NCBI GenBank assembly: GCA_016198045.1
Contig: JACQJI010000020.1
Coordinates: 1 to 16,427 of the forward strand
Direction: 5' to 3'
Origin: Candidatus Doudnabacteria bacterium
GTDB taxonomy: Bacteria; Patescibacteriota; Doudnabacteria; UBA920; O2-02-FULL-48-8
DNA length: 16,427 nt
Part shown: positions 1 to 6,736 of the stretch, piece by piece
How positions within the stretch are numbered: position 1 is the stretch's first letter
How the letters are laid out: the number at the start of each line of letters is the position of its first letter
Program-made: the position numbers and the translations under genes
Notes under the pieces: model-generated
The model's database searches: none
The model's input: the letters and a program-made list of their open reading frames with translations, nothing else
What the model was told of the DNA's origin: nothing

Positions 1-279
1 GAATTTTGGAATCACAAATGGTGGCTGGTGCTGGCCGATATCCCCTCTAAACCTTATCGCAAACACGCGGATTTTTTCCGCGAGAAATTAAAAAGTCTGG
101 GTTTTTATCCTTTGCAGCGCACCGTCTGGATTCATCCTTTCGATCCGCGCGACCAGGTCGAATTCGTCGCCGCATTCTATAGTCTGGAAAAGTTTGTGAC
201 AACAATGGAGGTTAGTCGGTTGGAAGCTGAGGACGAGAAGGTTATATTTAATCATTTTAAAGATCAAGGAATTTTATAA
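1..279 (+). CDS. PaaX-like regulator, C-terminal Cas2-fold domain (5' partial)
   Basis: The frame is open from base 1, so the gene starts outside the window. 92 codons are visible, ending at TAA 277-279. The start reads EFWNHKWWLVLADIPSKPYR, followed by a FREKLKSLGF segment, LQRTVWIHPF and a region ending in a short acidic stretch. This pattern (KWWLVLADIP, RxKLKxLGF, LQxSVWI-P) is that of the ferredoxin-like C-terminal domain of PaaX-type repressors, which is related in fold to Cas2 and is often labelled Cas2 by automatic pipelines. Known PaaX proteins have an N-terminal winged helix that binds DNA, and that part is not visible here. The regulon is unknown. No CRISPR repeats or cas genes are nearby, so a CRISPR role is not supported. 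A GTG at 28 is inside the domain and is not the true start. Confidence 0.7.
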   Translation, partial: EFWNHKWWLVLADIPSKPYRKHADFFREKLKSLGFYPLQRTVWIHPFDPRDQVEFVAAFYSLEKFVTTMEVSRLEAEDEKVIFNHFKDQGIL

Positions 280-297
280 ATAGCGCTTAATTACTGT

Positions 298-360
298 TGT
301 CTAATATTTGGTGTAATTACACTATTTATTAGACAAACAGAAATGTGTTAAAATTAGACA
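298..360. repeat. Nested palindrome and repeated TGTCTAAT/ATTAGACA sites
   Basis: TGTCTAATA (298-306) and its reverse complement TATTAGACA (327-335) flank a perfect 12-bp palindrome GTGTAATTACAC (311-322). A third copy of ATTAGACA occurs at 353-360, 25 nt after the copy at 328-335. The site lies just after the PaaX-like gene and before a possible 39-codon ORF. Repeated inverted and direct half-sites are typical of a repressor operator; an operator role here is inference. There is no T-tract, so it is not a simple terminator. Confidence 0.4.
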
Positions 361-373
361 TAAAAACTCAACT

Positions 374-493
374 ATGAGAACGAAAAATAAGATTACCAAG
401 TTAGGCAAATTACTTAAAGGATTGAGAAAGAGCCAATTACAAATAAAGTCGGGCAAGGGGAAAGTCTTGCGTCGGCTAAAGGATTTGAGATAG
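374..493 (+). CDS. Possible small basic protein, 39 aa
   Basis: ATG 374 to TAG 491-493 encodes a 39-residue, strongly Lys/Arg-rich peptide beginning MRTKNKITKLGKLLKGLRKS. No family is recognised. It follows the palindromic ATTAGACA sites and its stop codon overlaps a candidate -10 box (491-496) for the tRNA transcript. No Shine-Dalgarno sequence is visible. The stretch from 280 to 510 is otherwise without a gene. It could be a real small basic protein or chance reading frame in an AT-rich spacer, and the composition alone cannot decide. Confidence 0.2.
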   Translation: MRTKNKITKLGKLLKGLRKSQLQIKSGKGKVLRRLKDLR

Positions 494-496
494 AAT
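467..496 (+). promoter_or_regulatory. Candidate promoter for the tRNA-Leu transcript
   Basis: TTGCGT (467-472) and TAGAAT (491-496) are separated by 18 nt. The -10 box is good and the -35 box weak. A start near 503 would lie a few bases before the tRNA-like 5' segment at 511, so that segment would be at the very 5' end of the transcript. Confidence 0.35.
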
Positions 497-510
497 TGAT
501 AGACTCTCAT

Positions 511-525
511 GCCGGGGTGGCGAAA
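511..525 (+). pseudogene. 5' segment of an interrupted tRNA-Leu(UAG)
   Basis: GCCGGGGTGGCGAAA reads as acceptor 5' strand (GCCGGGG, 511-517), the two linker bases 8-9, D-stem GCG and start of the D-loop of a bacterial tRNA-Leu. GCCGGGG is perfectly complementary to CCCCGGC at 742-748, the 3' acceptor strand of the D-arm-less tRNA-Leu further on, and the D-stem GCG matches CGC at 689-691. A CTGGCAGA at 566-573 matches the usual second half of the Leu D-loop. Joining these with 689-752 would give a canonical tRNA-Leu(UAG). Whether the interrupted gene is dead or is processed is not known. Confidence 0.55.
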
Positions 526-526
526 C

Positions 527-560
527 CCCGTACCGTCCCGCTTCAGCGGGACGGTACGGG
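527..560. repeat. Perfect GC-rich hairpin, 15-bp stem
   Basis: CCCGTACCGTCCCGC (527-541) pairs without mismatch with GCGGGACGGTACGGG (546-560) around a TTCA loop. There is no following T-tract, so a terminator is unlikely. The bases GGGG at 514-517 can alternatively pair with CCCC at 526-529. It lies inside the apparent D-loop of the interrupted tRNA-Leu. A short palindromic mobile unit (REP-like) or an RNA processing structure are both possible. Confidence 0.6.
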
Positions 561-592
561 ACAAGCTGGCAGATTTACCCCGCATAGTTGGT

Positions 593-677
593 GCCGCGGT
601 GGCGGAATTGGAATACGCGCATGGCTTAGGACCATGTTCCGAAAGGATTGAGAGTTCGAGTCTCTCCCGCGGCACCA
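593..677 (+). tRNA. tRNA-Leu(UAG), intact, CCA encoded
   Basis: Acceptor GCCGCGG (593-599) pairs with CCGCGGC (667-673), followed by discriminator A674 and encoded CCA 675-677. The D-arm has GCG/CGC with GG in the loop. The anticodon stem is CATGG/CCATG (620-624/632-636) with loop CTTAGGA, giving anticodon TAG at 627-629. The long variable arm (TTCCGAAAGGA) is as expected for class II tRNA-Leu. The T-arm GAGAG-TTCGAGT-CTCTC is perfect. It is flanked by CCCCGCA (578-584) and TGCGGGG (682-688), which are complementary, so the whole tRNA would sit at the tip of a stem in the primary transcript. Confidence 0.93.
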
Positions 678-681
678 CTTG

Positions 682-752
682 TGCGGGGCGCACCAGCTTT
701 AGGAGCTGGCGCCCGCAAGGGCATGCAGGTTCAACTCCTGTCCCCGGCACCA
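682..752 (+). pseudogene. tRNA-Leu(UAG) lacking a contiguous D-arm (3' part of interrupted tRNA)
   Basis: Anticodon stem CCAGC/GCTGG (693-697/705-709) holds loop TTTAGGA with anticodon TAG at 700-702. The variable arm is GCCC-GCAA-GGGC, the T-arm GCAGG-TTCAACT-CCTGT (725-741), the acceptor 3' strand CCCCGGC (742-748), then A749 and CCA 750-752. Directly upstream, only TGCGGGG plus CGCA precede the anticodon stem, so no D-arm can form in place and the local acceptor has two mismatches. The missing acceptor strand and D-arm start are found at 511-525. It has the same anticodon as the intact neighbour, so loss would be tolerated. It may be a pseudogene or a tRNA needing unusual processing. Confidence 0.6.
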
Positions 753-761
753 AGAGTCATC

Positions 762-824
762 AGGCACTGCAGCTTCCGCGAATCCGACTTCGTCGAATTC
801 GCTCCAGCTTTCGTGCCAGTGCCT
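762..824. repeat. Long two-part hairpin downstream of the tRNA-Leu pair
   Basis: Outer stem AGGCACTG (762-769) with CAGTGCCT (817-824) encloses an inner stem of 778-788 with 792-802 (10 of 11 pairs, loop TTC). There is no T-run. Together with the hairpin at 829-857 it fills the spacer 753-879, in which no gene is seen. Confidence 0.5.
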
Positions 825-828
825 CTTT

Positions 829-857
829 CCCCAAAAATTGCTGCGCAATTTTCGGGG
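829..857. repeat. Hairpin before the ftsH promoter
   Basis: CCCC (829-832) pairs with GGGG (854-857), and AAAATTGC (834-841) with GCAATTTT (845-852), with one internal mismatch and a 3-nt loop. No clear T-tract follows, so a role in ending the tRNA transcript is only possible. Confidence 0.45.
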
Positions 858-879
858 ACCTCTGTGTTTAATTCAGCTG

Positions 880-908
880 TTGACATTCGCTTCAGAAAGC
901 TGTAAAAT
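880..908 (+). promoter_or_regulatory. ftsH promoter (sigma70-type), leaderless geometry
   Basis: TTGACA (880-885), 17-nt spacer, TAAAAT (903-908). The ftsH ATG at 918 begins 9 nt after the -10 box. Transcription would therefore start at or within a few bases of the start codon, leaving no room for a Shine-Dalgarno sequence. Confidence 0.75.
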
Positions 909-917
909 TTTTAGGCT

Positions 918-2810
918 ATGAACCGTTTTATTAGAAATTTACTCATAATTTTCGCCATTTTTTTGGTGGTGGCCGTGGGATTTAGCTTTTTCGGCACAGA
1001 AGACAAGGACGTGCCCCTGGTTTCGATTTCCCAGATTGCCGAGGAAGCGAATGCCGGCCAGATTGACCGGATTGAAGTTTCCGAGGACAAACTGAAAGTA
1101 GTTCTTAAGGATGGCACGAGCCAGCGGGCGTTTAAGGAACAGGAAGTGGCGCTGTCCGAATCTTTGAAAAATTACGGCGTGGAAACCGAAAAAATCAAAG
1201 AATTGAAAATCGAGGTCAAGGAAGGCGGCTCCAGCTCGGTGCTGTTCTCCACCATCCTGCCCTTCTTGATTCCGTTTGTTTTGATTGCGGCTTTTATTTG
1301 GTTTCTGATGCGGCAAGTGCAAGGGTCCAACAACCGCGCCATGTCGTTTGGCCAGTCGGGCGCCAAACTCATGGAGCAGTCAGACAGGCGCAAGCGCATA
1401 ACCTTTGCCGATGTCGCCGGCGTGAAAGAGGCCAAGGAAGAACTCAAAGAGATTGTGGAATTTTTGCGGTTTCCGCAGAAGTTTTTTGCCTTGGGCGCCA
1501 GGATTCCCAAGGGAGTGTTGCTGTTAGGCCCTCCCGGGGTGGGCAAGACTTTGGTGGCGCGCGCCATTGCCGGCGAAGCCAATGTGCCGTTCTTTCACAT
1601 TTCCGGCTCGGAGTTCGTAGAAATGTTTGTCGGCGTCGGCGCCTCGAGAGTTCGGGATTTGTTTAAGCGGGCCAAAAGGAACGCGCCGTGCATTGTGTTT
1701 ATCGACGAAATTGACGCGGTCGGACGACAGCGGGGCGCGGGCTTGGGTGGCAGTCATGATGAGCGTGAGCAAACTTTAAACCAAATTTTGGTGGAAATGG
1801 ACGGATTTGAGTCTGATACCAACGTCATTGTGATTGCGGCTACTAACCGGCCTGACGTTTTGGATCCAGCGCTTTTGCGTCCGGGCCGGTTTGACCGCCA
1901 GGTTATTCTGGATCAGCCGGACATTAATGATCGCGAAGAGATCCTCAAAATCCACGCCAAAAACAAGCCCTTGGCTAAGTCGGTAAATTTGCGCGCCATT
2001 GCTGAACGCACCCCGGGATTTTCCGGAGCCGACCTTTCCAATTTGGTGAACGAAGGGGCGATTTTGTCAGCCCGGCGGAATTTGCGCGAGGTCGGGCAGT
2101 CTGAATTGATCGAAGCCATAGACAAAGTTATGCTAGGGCCCGAACGCAAGAGTCATTTGCTTTCCAAAAAGGAAAAAGAAATTGCCGCGTGGCACGAAGC
2201 AGGCCACGCGCTGGTGGCGACCGTGCTTAAGCACGCTGATCCGGTGCACAAGGTTTCCATAGTCTCCCGAGGACGGGCCGCCGGCTATACCATGAAGCTG
2301 CCGGAAGAGGACAAGAACCTGCATTCCAAATCCGAATTCCTGGCTGATTTAGCGGTCAACCTGGGCGGTTATGCCACGGAAAAGTTTATCTTCAATGAAT
2401 TGACTACCGGGGCTTCCAATGACCTGAAAGTCGCCTCCAATCTTGCCCGGAAGCTGGTGACCGCTTACGGCATGTCCGACAATCTGCCGCCCATGACGTT
2501 TGGCGAGCATCATGAGATGATTTTTTTGGGCCGGGAAATTTCCGAACAGAAAAATTATTCTGAAAAGGTGGCGGCCAAGATCGACGAGGAAGTGGCGTCG
2601 TTCATCGACAAGGCTTACAAGCAGGCGCTGGACACCATCAAGAAATACAAAAAGTATTTGGAACGAGTGGCGCTGCGGCTGATCGAAGTGGAAACCATTG
2701 AGCGGGAAGAATTTGAACAGTTGATGGGCGACATTATGCCCAAAGAAAAACTAGCCAAAAAGCCGCAATTGACCGGCGACCTGACCACCGCCCATGGACT
2801 TCCCGTATAA
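918..2810 (+). CDS. ftsH: ATP-dependent zinc metalloprotease FtsH
   Basis: FtsH is the membrane-anchored AAA+ protease that extracts and degrades damaged or unassembled membrane proteins and selected soluble regulators. The 630-aa protein has TM helix 1 (about residues 5-25), an extracytoplasmic domain, TM helix 2 (about 108-131), and an AAA domain with Walker A GPPGVGKT (204-211) and Walker B CIVFIDEID (258-266). The second region of homology ATNRPDVLDPALLRPGRFD (308-326) is present. The M41 peptidase domain carries zinc motif HEAGH (426-430), and D502 in TTGASNDL is the expected third ligand. Length is normal for the family. The start is fixed by the hydrophobic N-terminus and by the promoter nine bases upstream. 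The 3' end overlaps the next gene by 17 nt, implying co-expression. Confidence 0.98.
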   Translation: MNRFIRNLLIIFAIFLVVAVGFSFFGTEDKDVPLVSISQIAEEANAGQIDRIEVSEDKLKVVLKDGTSQRAFKEQEVALSESLKNYGVETEKIKELKIEVKEGGSSSVLFSTILPFLIPFVLIAAFIWFLMRQVQGSNNRAMSFGQSGAKLMEQSDRRKRITFADVAGVKEAKEELKEIVEFLRFPQKFFALGARIPKGVLLLGPPGVGKTLVARAIAGEANVPFFHISGSEFVEMFVGVGASRVRDLFKRAKRNAPCIVFIDEIDAVGRQRGAGLGGSHDEREQTLNQILVEMDGFESDTNVIVIAATNRPDVLDPALLRPGRFDRQVILDQPDINDREEILKIHAKNKPLAKSVNLRAIAERTPGFSGADLSNLVNEGAILSARRNLREVGQSELIEAIDKVMLGPERKSHLLSKKEKEIAAWHEAGHALVATVLKHADPVHKVSIVSRGRAAGYTMKLPEEDKNLHSKSEFLADLAVNLGGYATEKFIFNELTTGASNDLKVASNLARKLVTAYGMSDNLPPMTFGEHHEMIFLGREISEQKNYSEKVAAKIDEEVASFIDKAYKQALDTIKKYKKYLERVALRLIEVETIEREEFEQLMGDIMPKEKLAKKPQLTGDLTTAHGLPV

Positions 2811-3720
2811 AAAAATATTAAAGCAGGCTTGGATTCTTACTCGGCAACATCGGTTCTTGTGGGGATTCGGCCTGTTTTTAGTTTTCGGCCAATTGTTCTA
2901 CGCTTCAGTGCTGGTTGGGGACCAAAGAAGTCTGCCGAACCAAGCTAACCAGCAACAGCTAACTAATTGGTTTATAGCCAACCAAAATTTTGCCTTGCTG
3001 ATTTTTGCGGGTGTGATCTTAGTCTTGCTAGCGCTGATCCTGGTTTATTTCCAATCAAAAGCCGGTTTGATCCTCTCGGTTAAGGCCTTGATTGAGCGGC
3101 AAGACACGGGATTTCGCAAAGCCTTAAACCAAGCCCGGCCGGTTTACCACAAAATTCTGCTGCTGAGTTTCGTCATCGGGGCAGTGACATTTGTCTTGCT
3201 GTTTATTTTAGCCGCCCCGGTTGCGTATCTTTGGCTGAGCGGATACTTTTCCCGAGCGATGATGTTGGCGGCTTTCGCGCTCGCCATTTTTATTCCCGCA
3301 TCCATCAGTTTGTTTTTCCTCAACACCTTATCTGCCATATTTATTACCTTGCAGAAACTCAGCTTGCAAACTAGTCTCAAAGCCAGTCTGAGTCTGATCA
3401 GTAAGAAATGGTCGACACTCTTGGTGTTTTCAGTCGTACTTTGGGTTTTGGCGCTTACCGCTTTCTTTGCGACCTTAGTTATGGTATCCTTAATTTTAGT
3501 TCCCTTTGTTTGGCTGGCAGAATTGGCGTACTTACAAGGGAATATTTATTTCGGACTCTACGTCGCGGGTTTAAGTTTGGCAACTTTTGCGTTTTTTGTG
3601 CCCTTGTCCATCATTGCCTCGTTCTACCAAACCGCGTGGGTTCTGGCTTACGAAGAATTGGTCAAGCCCATTAAAACAGACGAGTCCGAACAATCCGCAG
3701 TGGTCCCAGAAGCAGCGTGA
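2794..3720 (+). CDS. Polytopic membrane protein of unknown function, 308 aa
   Basis: I do not recognise a characterised family. The protein begins MDFPYKKILKQAWILTRQHR, a short amphipathic N-terminus common in CPR membrane proteins, followed by about six hydrophobic segments near residues 21-41, 66-86, 121-148, 155-180, 206-240 and 252-282. The C-terminal tail (about 285-308) is short and acidic. The layout is reminiscent of the six-helix GDPD-associated or DUF-type integral membrane domains, but no catalytic motif is visible. Its ATG lies inside ftsH (17-nt overlap), so it is probably translated by coupling to ftsH and may concern membrane protein handling. That link is inference from position only. 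It stops with TGA 11 nt before the tRNA-Val gene. Confidence 0.8.
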   Translation: MDFPYKKILKQAWILTRQHRFLWGFGLFLVFGQLFYASVLVGDQRSLPNQANQQQLTNWFIANQNFALLIFAGVILVLLALILVYFQSKAGLILSVKALIERQDTGFRKALNQARPVYHKILLLSFVIGAVTFVLLFILAAPVAYLWLSGYFSRAMMLAAFALAIFIPASISLFFLNTLSAIFITLQKLSLQTSLKASLSLISKKWSTLLVFSVVLWVLALTAFFATLVMVSLILVPFVWLAELAYLQGNIYFGLYVAGLSLATFAFFVPLSIIASFYQTAWVLAYEELVKPIKTDESEQSAVVPEAA

Positions 3721-3731
3721 TACTCCAATGC

Positions 3732-3806
3732 GGACGGTTAGCTCAGTGGTAGAGCACTTCTTTGACGTAGAAGGGGTCGCAGGTTCAAATCCTGCACCGT
3801 CCACCA
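3732..3806 (+). tRNA. tRNA-Val(GAC), CCA encoded
   Basis: Acceptor GGACGGT (3732-3738) pairs with ACCGTCC (3796-3802), with discriminator A3803 and CCA 3804-3806. The D-arm is GCTC-AGTGGTA-GAGC. The anticodon stem CTTCT/AGAAG carries loop TTGACGT with anticodon GAC at 3764-3766. The T-arm is GCAGG-TTCAAAT-CCTGC. All arms pair normally. Confidence 0.95.
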
Positions 3807-3818
3807 GAATAATTAATT

Positions 3819-3888
3819 GTTTTACTAATTACTAATCAGTGCGAATATACTAATTAGTATATTCGTAAAAATTCGTAATTTGTAAAAC
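3819..3888. repeat. 70-nt nested palindrome between tRNA-Val and rnc
   Basis: A perfect 24-bp palindrome (3842-3865, half-site CGAATATACTAA) is flanked on both sides by 9 unpaired bases and then by outer arms GTTTTACTAATTAC (3819-3832) and GTAATTTGTAAAAC (3875-3888) that pair at 13 of 14 positions. The whole is symmetrical about 3853/3854 and ends 9 nt before the rnc start codon. As RNA it would form a long interrupted duplex in the rnc leader. In E. coli, RNase III cleaves a duplex in its own leader to limit its synthesis; a similar role here is inference. A protein operator or a palindromic mobile unit are alternatives. Confidence 0.7.
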
Positions 3889-3897
3889 CACATACAA

Positions 3898-4581
3898 ATG
3901 GATTTAGATAAGCTCGAAACCAAAATTAAAATCAAATTTAAAGACCGAGATTTGCTGCAGTCAGCGTTGACTCATCGTTCGTACCTTAACGAAAATCGCA
4001 AATGGCCGCTGCCGCACAATGAGCGGCTGGAATTTTTGGGAGACGCGGTTTTGGAATTGATCACTACCGAGCACCTTTACCAAAGTTTCCCTAACCCCGA
4101 AGGCGAGCTGACCAATTTCCGCTCCGCACTGGTCAACTACAAGATGTTGTCAGATGTGGCTGCGGAATTGGAATTGGATAAATATATCTTGTTGTCGAGA
4201 GGAGAGGCCAAAGACACCGGGCGCGCCCGGCAAGTTATCTTGGCTAACGCCTTGGAAGCGTTGATCGGCGCGATCTATCTTGATTCGGGGTTTGAAGTTG
4301 CCAAACGATTTGTGGATGAATATATTTTGCTCCGGCTGGACTCTGTGATTCAATCTGGCAAAATTTTGGATCCGAAAAGCAAGTTTCAGGAATTGACGCA
4401 GGAAAAACTGGGAGTAACCCCGCACTACAAAGTTTTGGGCGAGTCGGGGCCGGACCACAACAAGCAGTTTGAGGTGGGCGTGTTTGTGGGCGACAAGCAA
4501 GTCGCCGCAGGCACTGGGCCTTCCAAACAAGAAGCCGAGATTGCTGCGGCTGAGAACGGCCTCAAGGTTAGCGACTTTTAA
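3898..4581 (+). CDS. rnc: Ribonuclease III
   Basis: RNase III cleaves double-stranded RNA in rRNA precursors and in mRNA leaders. The 227-aa protein has the N-terminal catalytic domain with signature NERLEFLGDAVL (41-52), giving metal-binding E42, E45 and D49, and a second cluster ANALEALIGAIYLD (116-129) with E120. The E. coli D114 position is N117 here, a change I believe recurs in other bacterial RNase III proteins. The C-terminal double-stranded RNA-binding domain spans about 157-224 (start SKFQELTQEKLG, with a GxGxSKQEAE motif). Length is typical. No Shine-Dalgarno is seen before the ATG. Upstream lies the long palindrome; downstream, smc starts one base after the stop, so the two form an operon. 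Confidence 0.96.
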   Translation: MDLDKLETKIKIKFKDRDLLQSALTHRSYLNENRKWPLPHNERLEFLGDAVLELITTEHLYQSFPNPEGELTNFRSALVNYKMLSDVAAELELDKYILLSRGEAKDTGRARQVILANALEALIGAIYLDSGFEVAKRFVDEYILLRLDSVIQSGKILDPKSKFQELTQEKLGVTPHYKVLGESGPDHNKQFEVGVFVGDKQVAAGTGPSKQEAEIAAAENGLKVSDF

Positions 4582-4582
4582 T

Positions 4583-6694
4583 ATGTACTTAAAGCGTCTC
4601 GAACTTCACGGTTTCAAATCGTTCGCCCATAAAACTGTTTTGGAATTTGATCCAGGCATGACTGCGATTGTTGGCCCCAACGGCAGCGGCAAATCCAACG
4701 TCGCGGACGCCCTGCGTTGGGTCATGGGCGAGCAGTCGCTCAAACTCCTGCGCGGAAAAAAATCCGAGGATGTGATTTTTGCCGGTTCCGATAAAAAGTC
4801 CAAACTTTCCGTGGCTGAGGTGGCTTTGTATTTTGATAACAAAGACCGCAAGTTTCCCTACGACTACGGCGAAGTGGTGATCGCCCGCCGGCTTTACCGT
4901 AGTGGCGAGTCAGAATATCTGATCAACAAAAATCTGGTCAGACTTTTGGATGTCGTGGACGCCTTGCTTCGTTCGGGTTTTGGCGCCACCAATTATGCTG
5001 TCATCGGGCAGGGCACGATTGACCAGATGGTTTTGGCCGGGCCTGGAGAAATAAAAAATTTGATTGAGGAAGCTTCGGGAGTCAAGCCTTATTATTTAAA
5101 AAAAGAGAAAACCATCCGGCGGCTGAAACAGACAGAAGAAAATTTAACTGCGGTTTCGGGATTAGTTGCTGAGATAGAGCCAAGACTGCGGTCTTTGAAG
5201 CGGCAAGCCAAACGGATGGAAGAACGGGAAGTCGTGGCCAATGAGTTGGCTGCCTTACAGCTGCAGTTTTTCGGCCAGCAATTTTATGTTTTGGAGACTG
5301 AATTGGCGGCGGTGGTGGAGCAGGTAGCGCTCAAAAGCTCTGCCGCCAAAAAACTGGAAGCGGAAATTGCCGCTTTTGAGAAAACCGCGGAATTGGAGGA
5401 GCGGCAAACTAGGAAGAACGACAGCTTTTTGGATGAATTGGAAAAAAAGCTGAATAGCTTGGAACACCGGCGATTGGTTTTGCTCGAACAACTAGCGGAG
5501 ATTAAAGGGAAGCTCAAGGTCGAACTGCCCGTGACCAAAAACTTTTCTGAATTTCGGAGTAAATTTGAAGCTATTTTGGATTTGCTGCGAGCGGATAATA
5601 TAGCAGAAATTAAGCGGAAGCTTAAGGATTTGGTTTTGGCCTTTGCCCCAGGAGAAACAAAAAATGAGGAGTTGGCCAAACAGCAGGAAGTTTTAAATCA
5701 GGAACTCGCCGCAGTGACTGCCGAAATAAACGAGCAGAAGCAGGTCAAACATAAATTATTGGCCGAAGAAAAACAGAAGAAAGGTTTTCTTTCGGAAGAA
5801 GAAAAAAAGTTTCGGGCTAAAAATTTCGAGTTGGGCCGGGCCAAGGACGAACTCAATTTGGCTTTGATTGAAAAAGCCAAACTGGACACGCGTTTGGAAA
5901 ATTTGAACAAAGAAGTCAAAGAGGCGTTAGGCGAGCGGGGTGCGGAAATCAGTCAGCATAAATCGGCAACTATCAATCCGGAAGTTGTCAACAAAATTGC
6001 TCGCCTTAAGCACCAATTGGAAATCACTGGCGGGGTCGATGAGCAGATTTTGGCTGAGTACCGCGAAACCAGCGAGCGCTATAATTATCTCACCAGTCAG
6101 CACAAAGATTTGTCAGCTGCGGTTGAAGATCTTAAGGCAGTCTTACAAGAGCTGGACTTGGTTATCAAAAAACAGTTTGACGAAGCTTTCAGCCGAATTT
6201 CGGAAAAGTTTTCCGAGTACTTCCGGATTTTGTTTAATGGCGGCCGGGCCCATATGAATGTTTTGAAAGAAGAAGTGCCTGAAGGAGAAAATGAGGAAGT
6301 AGAAGAAACCGAAGAAGAAAAGAAAAAAATAAAAGCAATTACCGGGATTGAGGTTAAGGCCACGCCGCCGGGCAAAAAATTGTCCACCATCCAAGCTTTG
6401 TCTGGCGGCGAGCGGGCGCTGACGGCGATTGCTCTGCTGTGCGCGCTGCTGGCCGCTTACCCTTCTCCGTTTGTGGTGCTTGACGAGGTTGATGCCGCGC
6501 TCGACGAGGCCAATTCGATTAGGTTTGCCAATATCTTGGGCACGCTTGCTCACCAGACCCAATTCATCACCATTACGCATAATCGAGAAACCATGAGACA
6601 AGCTCATACTCTATACGGAGTAACCATGGATGATCACGGAGTTTCTCGCATACTCTCGATTAAGCTTGAGAAAGCCGAGGTAATCGCAGAATAG
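4583..6694 (+). CDS. smc: SMC-type chromosome segregation ATPase, short and hinge-less
   Basis: SMC proteins organise and segregate the chromosome through an ABC-type ATPase head built from both ends of the chain. This 703-aa protein has Walker A GPNGSGKS (31-38), the SMC Q-loop region GQGTIDQM, ABC signature LSGGERALTA (from 606), Walker B FVVLDEVDAALDEAN (from 630) and an ITHNRETM switch region, ending with the SMC-type LYGVTMDDHGVS tail. Between the two head halves are only about 400 residues of charged coiled coil, broken near residues 310-355 by a small segment (around PVTKNFSEF to FAPGET). The usual hinge domain of about 150 residues is not recognisable, and there is no CxxC zinc hook. 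Bacterial SMC normally has about 1,150-1,200 residues. The start chosen is the ATG at MYLKRLELHGFKSF; upstream frame is within rnc. Confidence 0.9.
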   Translation: MYLKRLELHGFKSFAHKTVLEFDPGMTAIVGPNGSGKSNVADALRWVMGEQSLKLLRGKKSEDVIFAGSDKKSKLSVAEVALYFDNKDRKFPYDYGEVVIARRLYRSGESEYLINKNLVRLLDVVDALLRSGFGATNYAVIGQGTIDQMVLAGPGEIKNLIEEASGVKPYYLKKEKTIRRLKQTEENLTAVSGLVAEIEPRLRSLKRQAKRMEEREVVANELAALQLQFFGQQFYVLETELAAVVEQVALKSSAAKKLEAEIAAFEKTAELEERQTRKNDSFLDELEKKLNSLEHRRLVLLEQLAEIKGKLKVELPVTKNFSEFRSKFEAILDLLRADNIAEIKRKLKDLVLAFAPGETKNEELAKQQEVLNQELAAVTAEINEQKQVKHKLLAEEKQKKGFLSEEEKKFRAKNFELGRAKDELNLALIEKAKLDTRLENLNKEVKEALGERGAEISQHKSATINPEVVNKIARLKHQLEITGGVDEQILAEYRETSERYNYLTSQHKDLSAAVEDLKAVLQELDLVIKKQFDEAFSRISEKFSEYFRILFNGGRAHMNVLKEEVPEGENEEVEETEEEKKKIKAITGIEVKATPPGKKLSTIQALSGGERALTAIALLCALLAAYPSPFVVLDEVDAALDEANSIRFANILGTLAHQTQFITITHNRETMRQAHTLYGVTMDDHGVSRILSIKLEKAEVIAE

Positions 6695-6736
6695 TCGTAG
6701 GTTGTTGGGCATGGCAGCGAGTTTGGTTTAGAGTTA

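Noticed and set aside
1..279. Possible Cas2 protein and so a CRISPR locus
   Set aside because: The sequence fits the Cas2-like C-terminal domain of PaaX-type regulators, and there are no repeats, spacers or other cas genes in the window.
322..871. Open frames across the tRNA-Leu region on both strands
   Set aside because: They are translations of tRNA genes and palindromes (for example the PGTGVEPACPCGRQ type antisense tRNA peptide) and have no independent support.
3571..3835. Open frames across tRNA-Val
   Set aside because: Same artefact: tRNA sequence read as protein, overlapping the well-supported membrane protein gene and tRNA.
4469..4582. Longer N-terminus for SMC
   Set aside because: The extra 38 residues are rnc sequence in another frame; MYLKRLELHGFKSF is the standard SMC beginning.
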